Positions 1-7,556 of a DNA stretch of 17,151 nt are shown here, in pieces. Location: positions 31,416 to 48,566 of the forward strand of contig CAKMZE010000006.1 of NCBI GenBank assembly GCA_929200295.1, given 5' to 3'. The stretch is from an uncultured Alphaproteobacteria bacterium. Its GTDB lineage: Bacteria; Pseudomonadota; Alphaproteobacteria; Rhodobacterales; Rhodobacteraceae. A model generated the notes under the pieces. It worked only from the letters and a program-made list of their open reading frames with translations. It did not search any database and was not told where the DNA came from. Both the position numbers and the translations under genes were made by a program. How positions within the stretch are numbered: the stretch's first letter is position 1; every line of letters starts with the position of its first letter.

Positions 1-1223
1 CACCTGATGTGGCCACGCAAGATACATTCATGGGGTTTGATCGCGGAAACGGACAATTTGGCACGCGCAATTATATCGGCATTATTACGTCGGTGAATTG
101 CTCGGCGACCGCGGCACGGATGATCGCGGATCACTTTACGCCTGAACGTCTGGCGGATTACCCAAACGTGGATGGTGTCGCGGCCTTTGTACATGGCACA
201 GGATGCGGCATGGGCGGGGACGGCAAAGGGTTTGAAGCCCTGCAACGGGTGATGTGGGGCTATGCAAAGCACCCGAACCTTGCTGGTGTTCTTATGGTGG
301 GTTTAGGCTGTGAGATGAACCAAATCGATTGGTTGCTCGAAGCCTATGGCCTGAAGCATGGGCCATTGTTCCACACGATGAATATCCAGAATGTTGCGGG
401 TCTTAAACGCACTGTTGCGATGGGCGTTGAACGGATTGAGGCGATGTTGCCCGCAGCAAACCGTGCTGTCAGAACCAAATGCCCAGCCAGCGCGCTAAAG
501 GTGGCGTTGCAATGTGGTGGCTCTGATGCTTGGTCTGGGGTCACCGCGAACCCTGCGCTGGGCCATGCCTGCGATCTTTTGGTGGCGCAGGGCGGCACGG
601 GTGTCTTGGCAGAAACGCCAGAGATTTACGGGGCAGAGCATCTCTTGACGGCGCGCGCGGCAGAGCCTGCGATAGGCCAAAAGCTGATTGATCTCATCCA
701 TTGGTGGGAAGACTACACAGCCCGCAACCGCGGCTCGATGGATAATAACCCCAGCCCCGGCAATAAGGCGGGCGGCTTGACGACGATCTTGGAAAAATCA
801 TTAGGTGCGGCGGCAAAGGGGGGGACAACACCCCTAACAGGTGTGTATAAATATGCTGAGCAGGTCACGGCGCGTGGCTTCACCTTTATGGACAGCCCCG
901 GCTATGACCCTGCGAGTGTGACAGGCCAGATCGCGGGCGGTTGTCAATTGGTGTGCTTTACCACAGGGCGCGGCTCTGCTTTTGGCTCAAAACCAGCGCC
1001 GACGCTTAAGATTGCCACACATTCAGACATGGCCAATCGGATGAGAGATGATATGGACATTGATGCAGGCCGAATTTTGAGCGCACAGATTGATGTTGCT
1101 ACAATGGGGCAAGAGATTTACGCGGCTATCCTTGATGCCGCCTCTGGTCGCCCCACGAAATCAGAAGCACAGGGGCTTGGTGATTTTGAATTTGTTCCCT
1201 GGCAAATCGGGGCAGTGATGTAG
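1..1223 (+). CDS. UxaA-family hydro-lyase (altronate/galactarate dehydratase-like), 5' end outside window
   Basis: Cytoplasmic lyase of the UxaA/GarD family, which dehydrates sugar acids such as altronate or galactarate; relatives also include sulfolactate sulfo-lyase. The frame is open to the left edge (phase from base 3), so the gene is probably truncated. A GTG at 9 would give 404 residues, but it has no ribosome-binding site in view, and full-length family members usually carry an N-terminal SAF domain ahead of this part. Visible family motifs, numbered from the GTG, are FGTRNYIGI near 17-25, HGTGCGMGGDG near 62-72, GLGCEMNQ near 98-105, LQCGGSDAWSGVTANP near 167-182, and NPSPGNKAGG near 247-256. 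The C-terminal catalytic domain is complete and ends at TAG. The next gene starts 11 bp downstream, so they form an operon. The family is certain; the substrate is not. Confidence 0.85.
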   Translation, partial: PDVATQDTFMGFDRGNGQFGTRNYIGIITSVNCSATAARMIADHFTPERLADYPNVDGVAAFVHGTGCGMGGDGKGFEALQRVMWGYAKHPNLAGVLMVGLGCEMNQIDWLLEAYGLKHGPLFHTMNIQNVAGLKRTVAMGVERIEAMLPAANRAVRTKCPASALKVALQCGGSDAWSGVTANPALGHACDLLVAQGGTGVLAETPEIYGAEHLLTARAAEPAIGQKLIDLIHWWEDYTARNRGSMDNNPSPGNKAGGLTTILEKSLGAAAKGGTTPLTGVYKYAEQVTARGFTFMDSPGYDPASVTGQIAGGCQLVCFTTGRGSAFGSKPAPTLKIATHSDMANRMRDDMDIDAGRILSAQIDVATMGQEIYAAILDAASGRPTKSEAQGLGDFEFVPWQIGAVM

Positions 1224-1234
1224 GAGAGACGCAA

Positions 1235-2125
1235 ATGAGTGCAGAGAAAATTGGGTTTATTGGTCTTGGTCTAATGGGTGGCGCGATGGTCGCGCGGCTG
1301 CAAGACAAAGGGTATTCAGTCACAGTATTGGGCAATCGCGACCGCACTGAGCTAGACAAAGCAATCGCGCGCGGGGCAACCGAGGCCACAGATGCGCGCG
1401 ATCTTGCAGCGCAAAGCGATATCATCATGCTTTGTGTGGGCACCTCACAGCATGTAGAAAGCCGGATGCGTGGCGCTGATGGCGTGATCGCGGGGATGAA
1501 ACCGGGTGCGATTGTGATCGATTTTGGCACATCTTTGCCTGATTCAACACGGGTGCTCGCGGATGAGGTTGCCGCCGCTGGCGGCACCTACCTTGACGCG
1601 CCAATTGGTCGAACACCGACACATGCACGTGATGGCATGATCAATCTGATGTGCGCAGGTGATCAGGCGAGCTTTGATCAAGTGCATAGCGTTTTACAGG
1701 ACCTCGCTGAAAATGTATTCCACCTCGGCCCGGTTGGCAGCGGCCATACGGTCAAGCTGATCAACAACTTCTTTGGCCAAACCGTATCAAACGCGCTGAG
1801 CGAGGCATTTGCCATTGCGGATGCCACTGGTGTGGATCGCAAGAACGTCTTTGATGTGATGTTTGCAGGCCCCCTTGGATCGCCGTTCATGGCGTTTATG
1901 GCGGATTACGCGCTTGAAGGGGATCCATCCAAACTGGCGTTTTCGATTGCAAATGCGACCAAGGATGTGGGCTACTACGTGCAAATGGCCGAAGACGCAG
2001 GCACCCCATCATATATGGCGCCAGCACCCCTAAAGATGATGCAAGGCGCGTTAGAGGATGGGATGGGTGATAAGCTCGTGCCAGAGCTGTTGGATTATTA
2101 TCTCAAACAATACGGCCGTGGATAA
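1235..2125 (+). CDS. NAD(P)-dependent beta-hydroxyacid dehydrogenase (GarR/HIBADH/YihU superfamily)
   Basis: A 296-residue cytoplasmic oxidoreductase of the 3-hydroxyisobutyrate / tartronate-semialdehyde reductase superfamily. The Rossmann motif is GFIGLGLMG (7-15). The segment after beta-2 reads GNRDR rather than ending in an acidic residue, which suggests NADP(H) preference (inference). The catalytic lysine is K174 in GHTVKLINN (170-178). The substrate loop is DAPIGRT (121-127), where GarR and HIBADH usually have DAPVSGG; the GRT form recalls YihU-type sulfolactaldehyde reductase. ATG start at 1235, preceded by AGGAGAG at 1222-1228. It follows the UxaA-family gene by 11 bp. A lyase plus a semialdehyde reductase is the GarD/GarR arrangement, but the unusual loop makes tartronate semialdehyde only one candidate substrate. 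Confidence 0.85.
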   Translation: MSAEKIGFIGLGLMGGAMVARLQDKGYSVTVLGNRDRTELDKAIARGATEATDARDLAAQSDIIMLCVGTSQHVESRMRGADGVIAGMKPGAIVIDFGTSLPDSTRVLADEVAAAGGTYLDAPIGRTPTHARDGMINLMCAGDQASFDQVHSVLQDLAENVFHLGPVGSGHTVKLINNFFGQTVSNALSEAFAIADATGVDRKNVFDVMFAGPLGSPFMAFMADYALEGDPSKLAFSIANATKDVGYYVQMAEDAGTPSYMAPAPLKMMQGALEDGMGDKLVPELLDYYLKQYGRG

Positions 2126-2984
2126 ATCACCGCGCCTTGGACAAGGGATCGCCCTTGTTCTCTTGGCGAACCTGCTGTTTTCCTTTGTTGATACCTCAAC
2201 GAAATGGTTGCTGGGGGCGGGGTTGCTGGTGTTCCAACTGGCCTTTATGCGCTATGCGGTGCATTTTGCTATTACCGCTGTGCAGCGTATTTTGCAGGGA
2301 AAGCCAGCGTCGAAGTTGCCGCGAGATATCGCTGTTTTGGTGTTTTTACGCTCGTTTTGTTTGGTATCAGCGACATTGGTGAATTTCTTTGCGCTCGCGC
2401 ATCTTTCACTGACGGTGACATCGGCGATGCTTTATTTATCGCCGATTTTTATATGTCTCTTTTCCTACGCGCTGCTGGATGAGGCGATTACCCGGCATCA
2501 TTGGTTTTCGGTCATGCTGGGTTTTCTTGGGGCGATGTTGATTTTATGGCCCTTTGGCGAGCCAATAAATTGGTACGCGGTTTTGATGTTGTATCCTGCG
2601 ATAGGCATGGCGCTTTATCAGGTGTTGACCCGCAAACTCACCGGGGCCGTGACGCCGGGCGTGCTACAGTTTTACACGGGCGCATTGGGCACATGTGCCT
2701 TGGCACCATTTGCGCTGGTCTATTGGGTGCCGCCCGCAATGCCGTTTGACTGGCTCTTGCTCTGCGCGTTGGGTGCATTTGCTTGGGCCGGGCATGAGGC
2801 GCTGACCCGTGCGTTTGCTCATGCCCCGGCAAGCACGCTCGCCCCCTTTGGATATAGCTTCATTATCTACCTGACATTGGCTGGGTTCGTGGTCTTTTCA
2901 GAGCTTCCAACGCTTAATGTTGTTCTGGGTGCTGTGCTCATCTTTGTGGGCGGGATGTATGCGTGGCGGTATTCACGACCCTAG
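2118..2984 (+). CDS. EamA/DMT-family inner-membrane transporter
   Basis: Integral membrane protein of the drug/metabolite transporter superfamily with two EamA repeats. About ten hydrophobic segments are visible; the first is GIALVLLANLLFSFVDTSTKW, and the second repeat begins around INWYAVLMLYPAIGMALYQVLT. I place the start at GTG 2118, giving 288 residues beginning VDKSPRLGQG, because this matches a normal DMT N-terminus. It overlaps the preceding stop codon by 8 bp, implying translational coupling. An upstream ATG at 2058 is open but would add a polar 20-residue stretch that only reads through the previous gene. Its place in the operon suggests it carries the substrate or product of the two upstream enzymes; direction and substrate are unknown. 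Its TAG stop shares the palindrome CTAG with the convergent gene. Confidence 0.82.
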   Translation: MDKSPRLGQGIALVLLANLLFSFVDTSTKWLLGAGLLVFQLAFMRYAVHFAITAVQRILQGKPASKLPRDIAVLVFLRSFCLVSATLVNFFALAHLSLTVTSAMLYLSPIFICLFSYALLDEAITRHHWFSVMLGFLGAMLILWPFGEPINWYAVLMLYPAIGMALYQVLTRKLTGAVTPGVLQFYTGALGTCALAPFALVYWVPPAMPFDWLLLCALGAFAWAGHEALTRAFAHAPASTLAPFGYSFIIYLTLAGFVVFSELPTLNVVLGAVLIFVGGMYAWRYSRP

Positions 2985-4198
2985 ATCCCGCTTAAAGACA
3001 CAGCGCCGACAATGCCCAAAATCCGCGCGATTTCTGCGACATCTGTGACCTGGCTGTCATAACACGCGAGCGCATCACCGGGCAAAAGATAGGGATCAAA
3101 GTCATCTCGATCCGCACGGCGGAGCAGCCCTTCGATGTCGCGCTCAATGACCAAGGAGACCCCGTTCACTGGATTGCGTGAAAACAGTAGCGCAGAGCGC
3201 GCCGCACTTGTCGCGCGGGCACCACCGACGCAATTTGAATCAATGACCGCTTGTAGGAACCGTGTCCCATAAGGGACTTCTCTAACAGTCTGGCCAATCG
3301 CGGCACTCGCATTACCCTGCACAGGCTGCGTGAGGTTTGACAGATAAAGGCTCACACCCGGTGGGCTGATGGGGCCGGGGCGCATCAATGTGTCTTGAAA
3401 GCAATCTCGGCTGGGAATAGAGATATCATCACCTGTCAAAAGCATCACATCAACGGCGTTTTGTCCTTCAAACGCGCCGCGCATATCGAGCGTATAGACC
3501 TGCGTGCCACGTTTTAACCTGACCGCTGAGATATCAGCATCAGGCCTGACGCCGCCTACGGCACGTAACGCGGCCGAAAGATTGCGGGCCTCGGTTGATG
3601 CGCCAAGAGCGTCTTGCCTGCGGCCATCAAGGTCTGCGCCCTGCACTCCCCCAATTTCAACAATATGTGGCTCAAAGACAGCCCCTGAAACGCCGACGGA
3701 AACAGATGCAAAATCGGCGACTCGCACTGAAACACGTGGCGGGTCATCATAGAATGCCTCAGCCAAAAGGGCCGAGATGATATCAGCCTCGATCTGGCCT
3801 GTGGTGCGGCCTTGGGCTGGGATAGGCTTGAGAAATGGCAGTTTCACTTGGCCATCGCGGGAGATCACATATCCGCCGGAAAATGTCTCATCCTCAGCGA
3901 TGCGGATATCTAGCAGATCGTTGCGCGATAAACGCTCACCCCGTAGGGCTGCGGCGGCGCGGGTTCGCCCCCCGGCAAAGGGTTTGCAGGTCCCTGTATT
4001 CATCTCTGCTGATGTTTCGCTTGGTACGATTTGCTGAATTGGGTTTCTCTGACGCATGCTTGGTGGTTCACGATATTGGGCTTGATACCCCTCACCGATG
4101 GCGACGGGTTCTAAGTTTTGCGGCGTCTGTAGGGGTGCGCAAGCGGTCATGTATAACCCGATGAGTATTACTTTTACGCCAGTCAAACCGTTATGCAT
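2981..4198 (-). CDS. Wza-like polysaccharide export lipoprotein (Poly_export/SLBB)
   Basis: A 405-residue outer-membrane auxiliary export protein for capsule or exopolysaccharide. The N-terminus is a lipoprotein signal: a hydrophobic run followed by LYMTAC, with C20 as the likely lipidated cysteine. A Poly_export domain follows (about 93-165: LSRNDLLDIRIAEDETFSGG, then ISRDGQVKLPFL), then an SLBB-like segment around 168-290. The C-terminus ends in a short hydrophobic stretch (ARILGIVGAVSLSGI), which could be the Wza-type membrane helix. The ATG at 4198 has AGGAG six bases upstream (complement at 4205-4209). A TATACT hexamer (complement of 4227-4232) is a possible -10, with no good -35. It diverges from the flippase/glycosyltransferase operon, consistent with one export pathway. 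No Wzc-type kinase is in the window. Confidence 0.85.
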   Translation of the reverse strand: MHNGLTGVKVILIGLYMTACAPLQTPQNLEPVAIGEGYQAQYREPPSMRQRNPIQQIVPSETSAEMNTGTCKPFAGGRTRAAAALRGERLSRNDLLDIRIAEDETFSGGYVISRDGQVKLPFLKPIPAQGRTTGQIEADIISALLAEAFYDDPPRVSVRVADFASVSVGVSGAVFEPHIVEIGGVQGADLDGRRQDALGASTEARNLSAALRAVGGVRPDADISAVRLKRGTQVYTLDMRGAFEGQNAVDVMLLTGDDISIPSRDCFQDTLMRPGPISPPGVSLYLSNLTQPVQGNASAAIGQTVREVPYGTRFLQAVIDSNCVGGARATSAARSALLFSRNPVNGVSLVIERDIEGLLRRADRDDFDPYLLPGDALACYDSQVTDVAEIARILGIVGAVSLSGI

Positions 4199-4380
4199 TG
4201 GGGTCTCCTGAATTGAGCAAGCGCGCAGTATAAATGCTGCGTGGCCAGATCATACAGGGCATATGGTTAATCAAATCTATCCGGGCGGATAGGGCATCGT
4301 TCTTTTGGGGCGATGACCTGCGCCTTCGCGTCCGAGACAACGACGGGGCAAGGATGCGAGAAGATCACAACGCTTCTTAC

Positions 4381-5637
4381 ATGGTGATCCTGATGCCCTT
4401 ACAACAGTCTACCAAATCCTTGATCAGTAATCTTTTTGCGTATGGCGCATCAGAGGTCGCATCAAAAGCATCGCGCCTCTTGGTTGTGATGGCTGTGGCT
4501 CGGACATTGGATCTGACAGAAATTGGTATTGCTGCAGCGGCATTAGCGGCAGGTGACATTCTGAAAGCACTCACAGAAAACGGTGTGGGTCAACGGATTA
4601 TCGCAGCAAAGAAAGAAGACCTTGAGGCGACCTGTGCCACTGCGCATCGTTTGTTTTGGATGCTTTGTATTGGGTTATTTACGGCGCAAGCCGGCATCGC
4701 AGGGATTGTGTATTTAACGAGTGAAAGCGCCTTGATCGCGACATTGATCTTGATCATGGGGCTTGAGTACCTCTTTATGCCAGCGGGTATTGTGCAAGTC
4801 GCCTTGGCGATGCGCGCTGGCATGATGCGGCAAACCGCTGCAATCGGCGGGGCGCAAATGGTCGGTGCCAACCTGATTTCCATTGGGCTGTTGTTTGTGT
4901 GGCCATCTGCGATTGCTCTGATTCTCCCGCGTGTCTTGGCGGCGCCAATCTGGCTGATTGCGGTGCGTCGTTTGCACCCTTGGACCCGCGATCCCAATAT
5001 CACGCCAGCGCCTGTTATGCCGTTTGTGCGTTACGGCGGTGCTGTTGTCGGTGTTGAGGTTGTCAAAGCGATGCGCTTGCAAGCCGATAAGCTGGTTGTT
5101 GGTATGACACTGGGTGCGGATATGCTTGGTCTGTACTTTATGGCCTTTAATGCGGGTCTGAGCCTGTCAAATGCTTTTAGCACTGCGTTTTCAACGGTTT
5201 TATTCCCACATTTATCACAGACCGCTGACCGGGTTGCTGCATTACGCCAAAGCCTTTTGACCGGTGTGGGTATTATTGGGCCCTTGGTGATTGCGCAGGC
5301 ATTGTTTGCCCCGGTTTATGTCCCTTTGATGCTTGGCGATGGGTGGGATGAAACTGCGCATTTGGTATCAATCCTGTGCCTTGTTGCGATCCCAACGACG
5401 GTTTGGGCAACGGCATCTGGCTGGCTGCGCACCCAAGGGCGCCCTGATATCGAGCTTTCGGTTACGATCCTTTCAGCAATTGGTGTCATTGTGAACGCAT
5501 TCTTGATCGGGCCAATGGGATTAACTGCTTTGACAATCGGATATGCTGTGACAACGACGACCGTTATGGGTATTGCAGCTGCCTGTGTTCTGAGAACCGC
5601 ATTAAAGCGTACAGAGCCCGAGATGGTCGCGACATGA
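4381..5637 (+). CDS. Wzx-like oligosaccharide flippase
   Basis: Polytopic inner-membrane protein of the polysaccharide transport (MATE/MOP) superfamily, predicted to flip lipid-linked oligosaccharide units to the periplasm. The sequence opens PLQQSTKSLISNLFAYGASEV, followed by an amphipathic SKASRLLVVMAVARTL helix and roughly twelve hydrophobic segments, typical of this family. The frame is open from 4234, but the first 40 or so residues are charged and unlike a flippase N-terminus. I therefore prefer an ATG at 4381, about 418 residues; ATGs at 4354 and 4393 are equally possible, and none has a convincing ribosome-binding site. The stop overlaps the next gene by ATGA, so it heads a four-gene operon with three glycosyltransferases. 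Family assignment is firm; the exact start is not. Confidence 0.83.
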   Translation: MVILMPLQQSTKSLISNLFAYGASEVASKASRLLVVMAVARTLDLTEIGIAAAALAAGDILKALTENGVGQRIIAAKKEDLEATCATAHRLFWMLCIGLFTAQAGIAGIVYLTSESALIATLILIMGLEYLFMPAGIVQVALAMRAGMMRQTAAIGGAQMVGANLISIGLLFVWPSAIALILPRVLAAPIWLIAVRRLHPWTRDPNITPAPVMPFVRYGGAVVGVEVVKAMRLQADKLVVGMTLGADMLGLYFMAFNAGLSLSNAFSTAFSTVLFPHLSQTADRVAALRQSLLTGVGIIGPLVIAQALFAPVYVPLMLGDGWDETAHLVSILCLVAIPTTVWATASGWLRTQGRPDIELSVTILSAIGVIVNAFLIGPMGLTALTIGYAVTTTTVMGIAAACVLRTALKRTEPEMVAT

Positions 5638-6557
5638 TTGCGTTTTCGATTGTGATCCCCTGCTATAACGCTGCAAACACGTTGGCGCAGACATTAGATA
5701 GTCTTTGCGCCCAGACAGAGGCATCATTTGAGATCATCTGTGTCGACGATGGGTCAACTGATCTGACACGCGCGCTGATCCAGACATATGCCGAGCGTGA
5801 TAGCCGTATTCGTATCGCATATAACATAGGCAAAGGGCCAAGTAGCGCACGCAATTTTGGCGCACTTACGCTGGCGCGGGGAAAATACATCGCGTTTTGT
5901 GATGCAGATGATTTGTGGACACCGGAAAAGCTCGCTGACCTTGCGGCGTGTTTTGCAGATGAGGATACGGATGCCGCATATGGGCAGATCGCGTTTTTTC
6001 AAGAGGATCCAAGTGATGCGCGGGTTTATTCCACGGTCCCAAAACAGACCCTGACGATCCCGATGTTGCTGGCCGAAAACCCAGTGTGTACCATGTCAAA
6101 CCTCGCAATTCGCCGTGACGTTTTCCAAAGCACGAGCGGCTTTAACGAAGACATCGTGCATAACGAAGATCTCGAATGGCTGATCCGTTTGGTGGGTGAT
6201 GGTGCGCTGGTCAAAGGCTTGCAAGCCCATCACACATGGTATCGGACCAATACGGGTGGTCTTTCCAGCGATCTGAATGCGATGCGCAAGGGCCGCAAAG
6301 CTGCTTTGAAAACGGCGGCAACGTTCGGGCATAAGCCCACCCGCGCGGCCAATGCGATCTATGATCGCTATCTTGCGCGGCGGGCGTTGCGCTTGGGCTA
6401 TGGGCGGCTTGCACCTTTGGGGTTTGTGTTGCGGGGACTTATGTACAGCCCGCTTGGGTTCTTTAGCTCTCCGCGCCGCGGTCTTCTGACGCTTATTGCT
6501 GCTGTGGTGAAATTATTTTTGCCGCGCGCCCTATCACAAAGTCTCTTTTCTCGTTGA
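5634..6557 (+). CDS. Glycosyltransferase family 2 (first of a tandem pair)
   Basis: A 307-residue GT-A fold glycosyltransferase. Visible motifs are FSIVIPCYNAANTL at the N-terminus, nucleotide-binding VDDGSTD (37-43), the metal-binding CDADDLW (89-95), and HNEDLEW (176-182), which holds the probable catalytic acidic residue. The C-terminus has a basic, hydrophobic stretch (RGLLTLIAAVVKLFLP) that may associate with the membrane. The start ATG overlaps the flippase stop by ATGA. It probably adds one sugar of the repeat unit on the cytoplasmic face of the inner membrane; donor and acceptor cannot be read from sequence. The neighbouring gene is a paralogue sharing DDGSTD and CDADDLW in the same positions but diverging in the C-terminal half, so the two probably act at different steps. 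Confidence 0.88.
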   Translation: MIAFSIVIPCYNAANTLAQTLDSLCAQTEASFEIICVDDGSTDLTRALIQTYAERDSRIRIAYNIGKGPSSARNFGALTLARGKYIAFCDADDLWTPEKLADLAACFADEDTDAAYGQIAFFQEDPSDARVYSTVPKQTLTIPMLLAENPVCTMSNLAIRRDVFQSTSGFNEDIVHNEDLEWLIRLVGDGALVKGLQAHHTWYRTNTGGLSSDLNAMRKGRKAALKTAATFGHKPTRAANAIYDRYLARRALRLGYGRLAPLGFVLRGLMYSPLGFFSSPRRGLLTLIAAVVKLFLPRALSQSLFSR

Positions 6558-6562
6558 TCCCT

Positions 6563-6570
6563 AAGGAGGG
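6563..6570 (+). promoter_or_regulatory. Strong Shine-Dalgarno site, decides start of second GT2 gene
   Basis: AAGGAGGG lies five bases upstream of ATG 6576. It is the best ribosome-binding site in this operon and favours ATG 6576 over the GTG at 6570, which overlaps the site. It also gives this gene its own initiation signal, unlike the ATGA-coupled neighbours. Confidence 0.75.
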
Positions 6571-6575
6571 TGCTT

Positions 6576-7556
6576 ATGCCGCTCGTTACGATTGTCGTTC
6601 CTGCCTTTAATGTCTCAAAAACCATCAGTGCGACATTGCAATCGCTTTTGACGCAAACGTTTGATGATTATGAAATCCTTGTGATTGATGATGGGTCAAC
6701 AGATGCGACCCAGGACATCCTGCGTAGTTTTAGCGCTCAGTCAAAAATGCGGATCGTTCAACAGGGTAACCGTGGGCTCGCGGGTGCGCGTAATACAGGT
6801 ATCGCCGAGGCAGCTGGATCAATTATCGGGTTTTGTGATGCCGATGACCTGTGGGAGGCTGATAAGCTGGCAACACATGTTCAACACCTGCAAGACAACC
6901 CGCAGATCGGGGTAAGCTATTCGGGGTCTTTACTTATCGATGCAGATGGGAAATCGCTCGGGATTTCGCAAATGCCACGGCTTCATGGGGTGACGGCGGC
7001 GCATGTGCTCAAACGAAACCCTATTGGAAATGGCTCTGCGGGCGTGTTCCGCCGCGAGGTCTTTGACGAGATTGCATTTCGCCCAGCCAGCGAAACTGTA
7101 CGCGATTGGTATTTTGATGAAACCTTTCGCCAATCCGAAGACATTGAATGCTGGCTGCGTATCGCATTGACGACAGAGTGGGCGTTCGAGGGCGTCCCGG
7201 GTCTTTTGACCCAGTACCGTGTGAATGACGATGGGCTCTCGGCTGTGACGGATAAACAGCTCGCCTCATGGGAGCGTATGATCAAAAAGCTCACGCCGCT
7301 GGCAGAGCCGTTTTTTGCAAATCATGGCAGGGCCGCGCGAGCGTATCAGTTGCGCTATTTAGCGCGGCGCGCGGTGAGTGCGCTAGATGGCCCCAATGCG
7401 GTGAAACTGATCAAAGCCTCGTTGAACCAATCAAAACGCCCTTTGATCGAAGAGCCCCGTAAAACGATTGTGACGCTTCTTGCAACGATCGTACTGCGCT
7501 TTGGCGGGCCAACAGCCATCAGCCTCTTGATGCAGTCAAAGGATGCGCGCGCATGA
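6576..7556 (+). CDS. Glycosyltransferase family 2 (second of a tandem pair)
   Basis: A 326-residue GT-A glycosyltransferase, counted from ATG 6576. It begins PLVTIVVPAFNVSKTISATL and shows IDDGSTD (37-43), CDADDLW (87-93) and SEDIECW (187-193), the usual nucleotide, metal and catalytic-base regions of GT2. After the catalytic domain there is a helical C-terminal part (WERMIKKLTPLAEPFF, then RAYQLRYLARRAVSAL) of about 100 residues with no motif I recognise. It lies 18 bp after the first GT2 and overlaps the next gene by ATGA at 7553. It is clearly a paralogue of the preceding gene, most similar in the first 110 residues. Role inferred from context: one sugar addition in exopolysaccharide repeat-unit assembly. 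Confidence 0.88.
   Translation: MPLVTIVVPAFNVSKTISATLQSLLTQTFDDYEILVIDDGSTDATQDILRSFSAQSKMRIVQQGNRGLAGARNTGIAEAAGSIIGFCDADDLWEADKLATHVQHLQDNPQIGVSYSGSLLIDADGKSLGISQMPRLHGVTAAHVLKRNPIGNGSAGVFRREVFDEIAFRPASETVRDWYFDETFRQSEDIECWLRIALTTEWAFEGVPGLLTQYRVNDDGLSAVTDKQLASWERMIKKLTPLAEPFFANHGRAARAYQLRYLARRAVSALDGPNAVKLIKASLNQSKRPLIEEPRKTIVTLLATIVLRFGGPTAISLLMQSKDARA

Noticed and set aside
9..1223. First gene as a complete 404-residue protein from GTG 9
   Set aside because: The frame stays open to the edge, there is no visible ribosome-binding site, and the family usually has more N-terminal sequence. A separate-subunit form starting here cannot be fully excluded.
4234..4380. N-terminal extension of the flippase from ATG 4234
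   Set aside because: The extra residues are charged and arginine-rich, unlike a flippase N-terminus, and there is no ribosome-binding site before 4234. Treated as divergent promoter/leader sequence.
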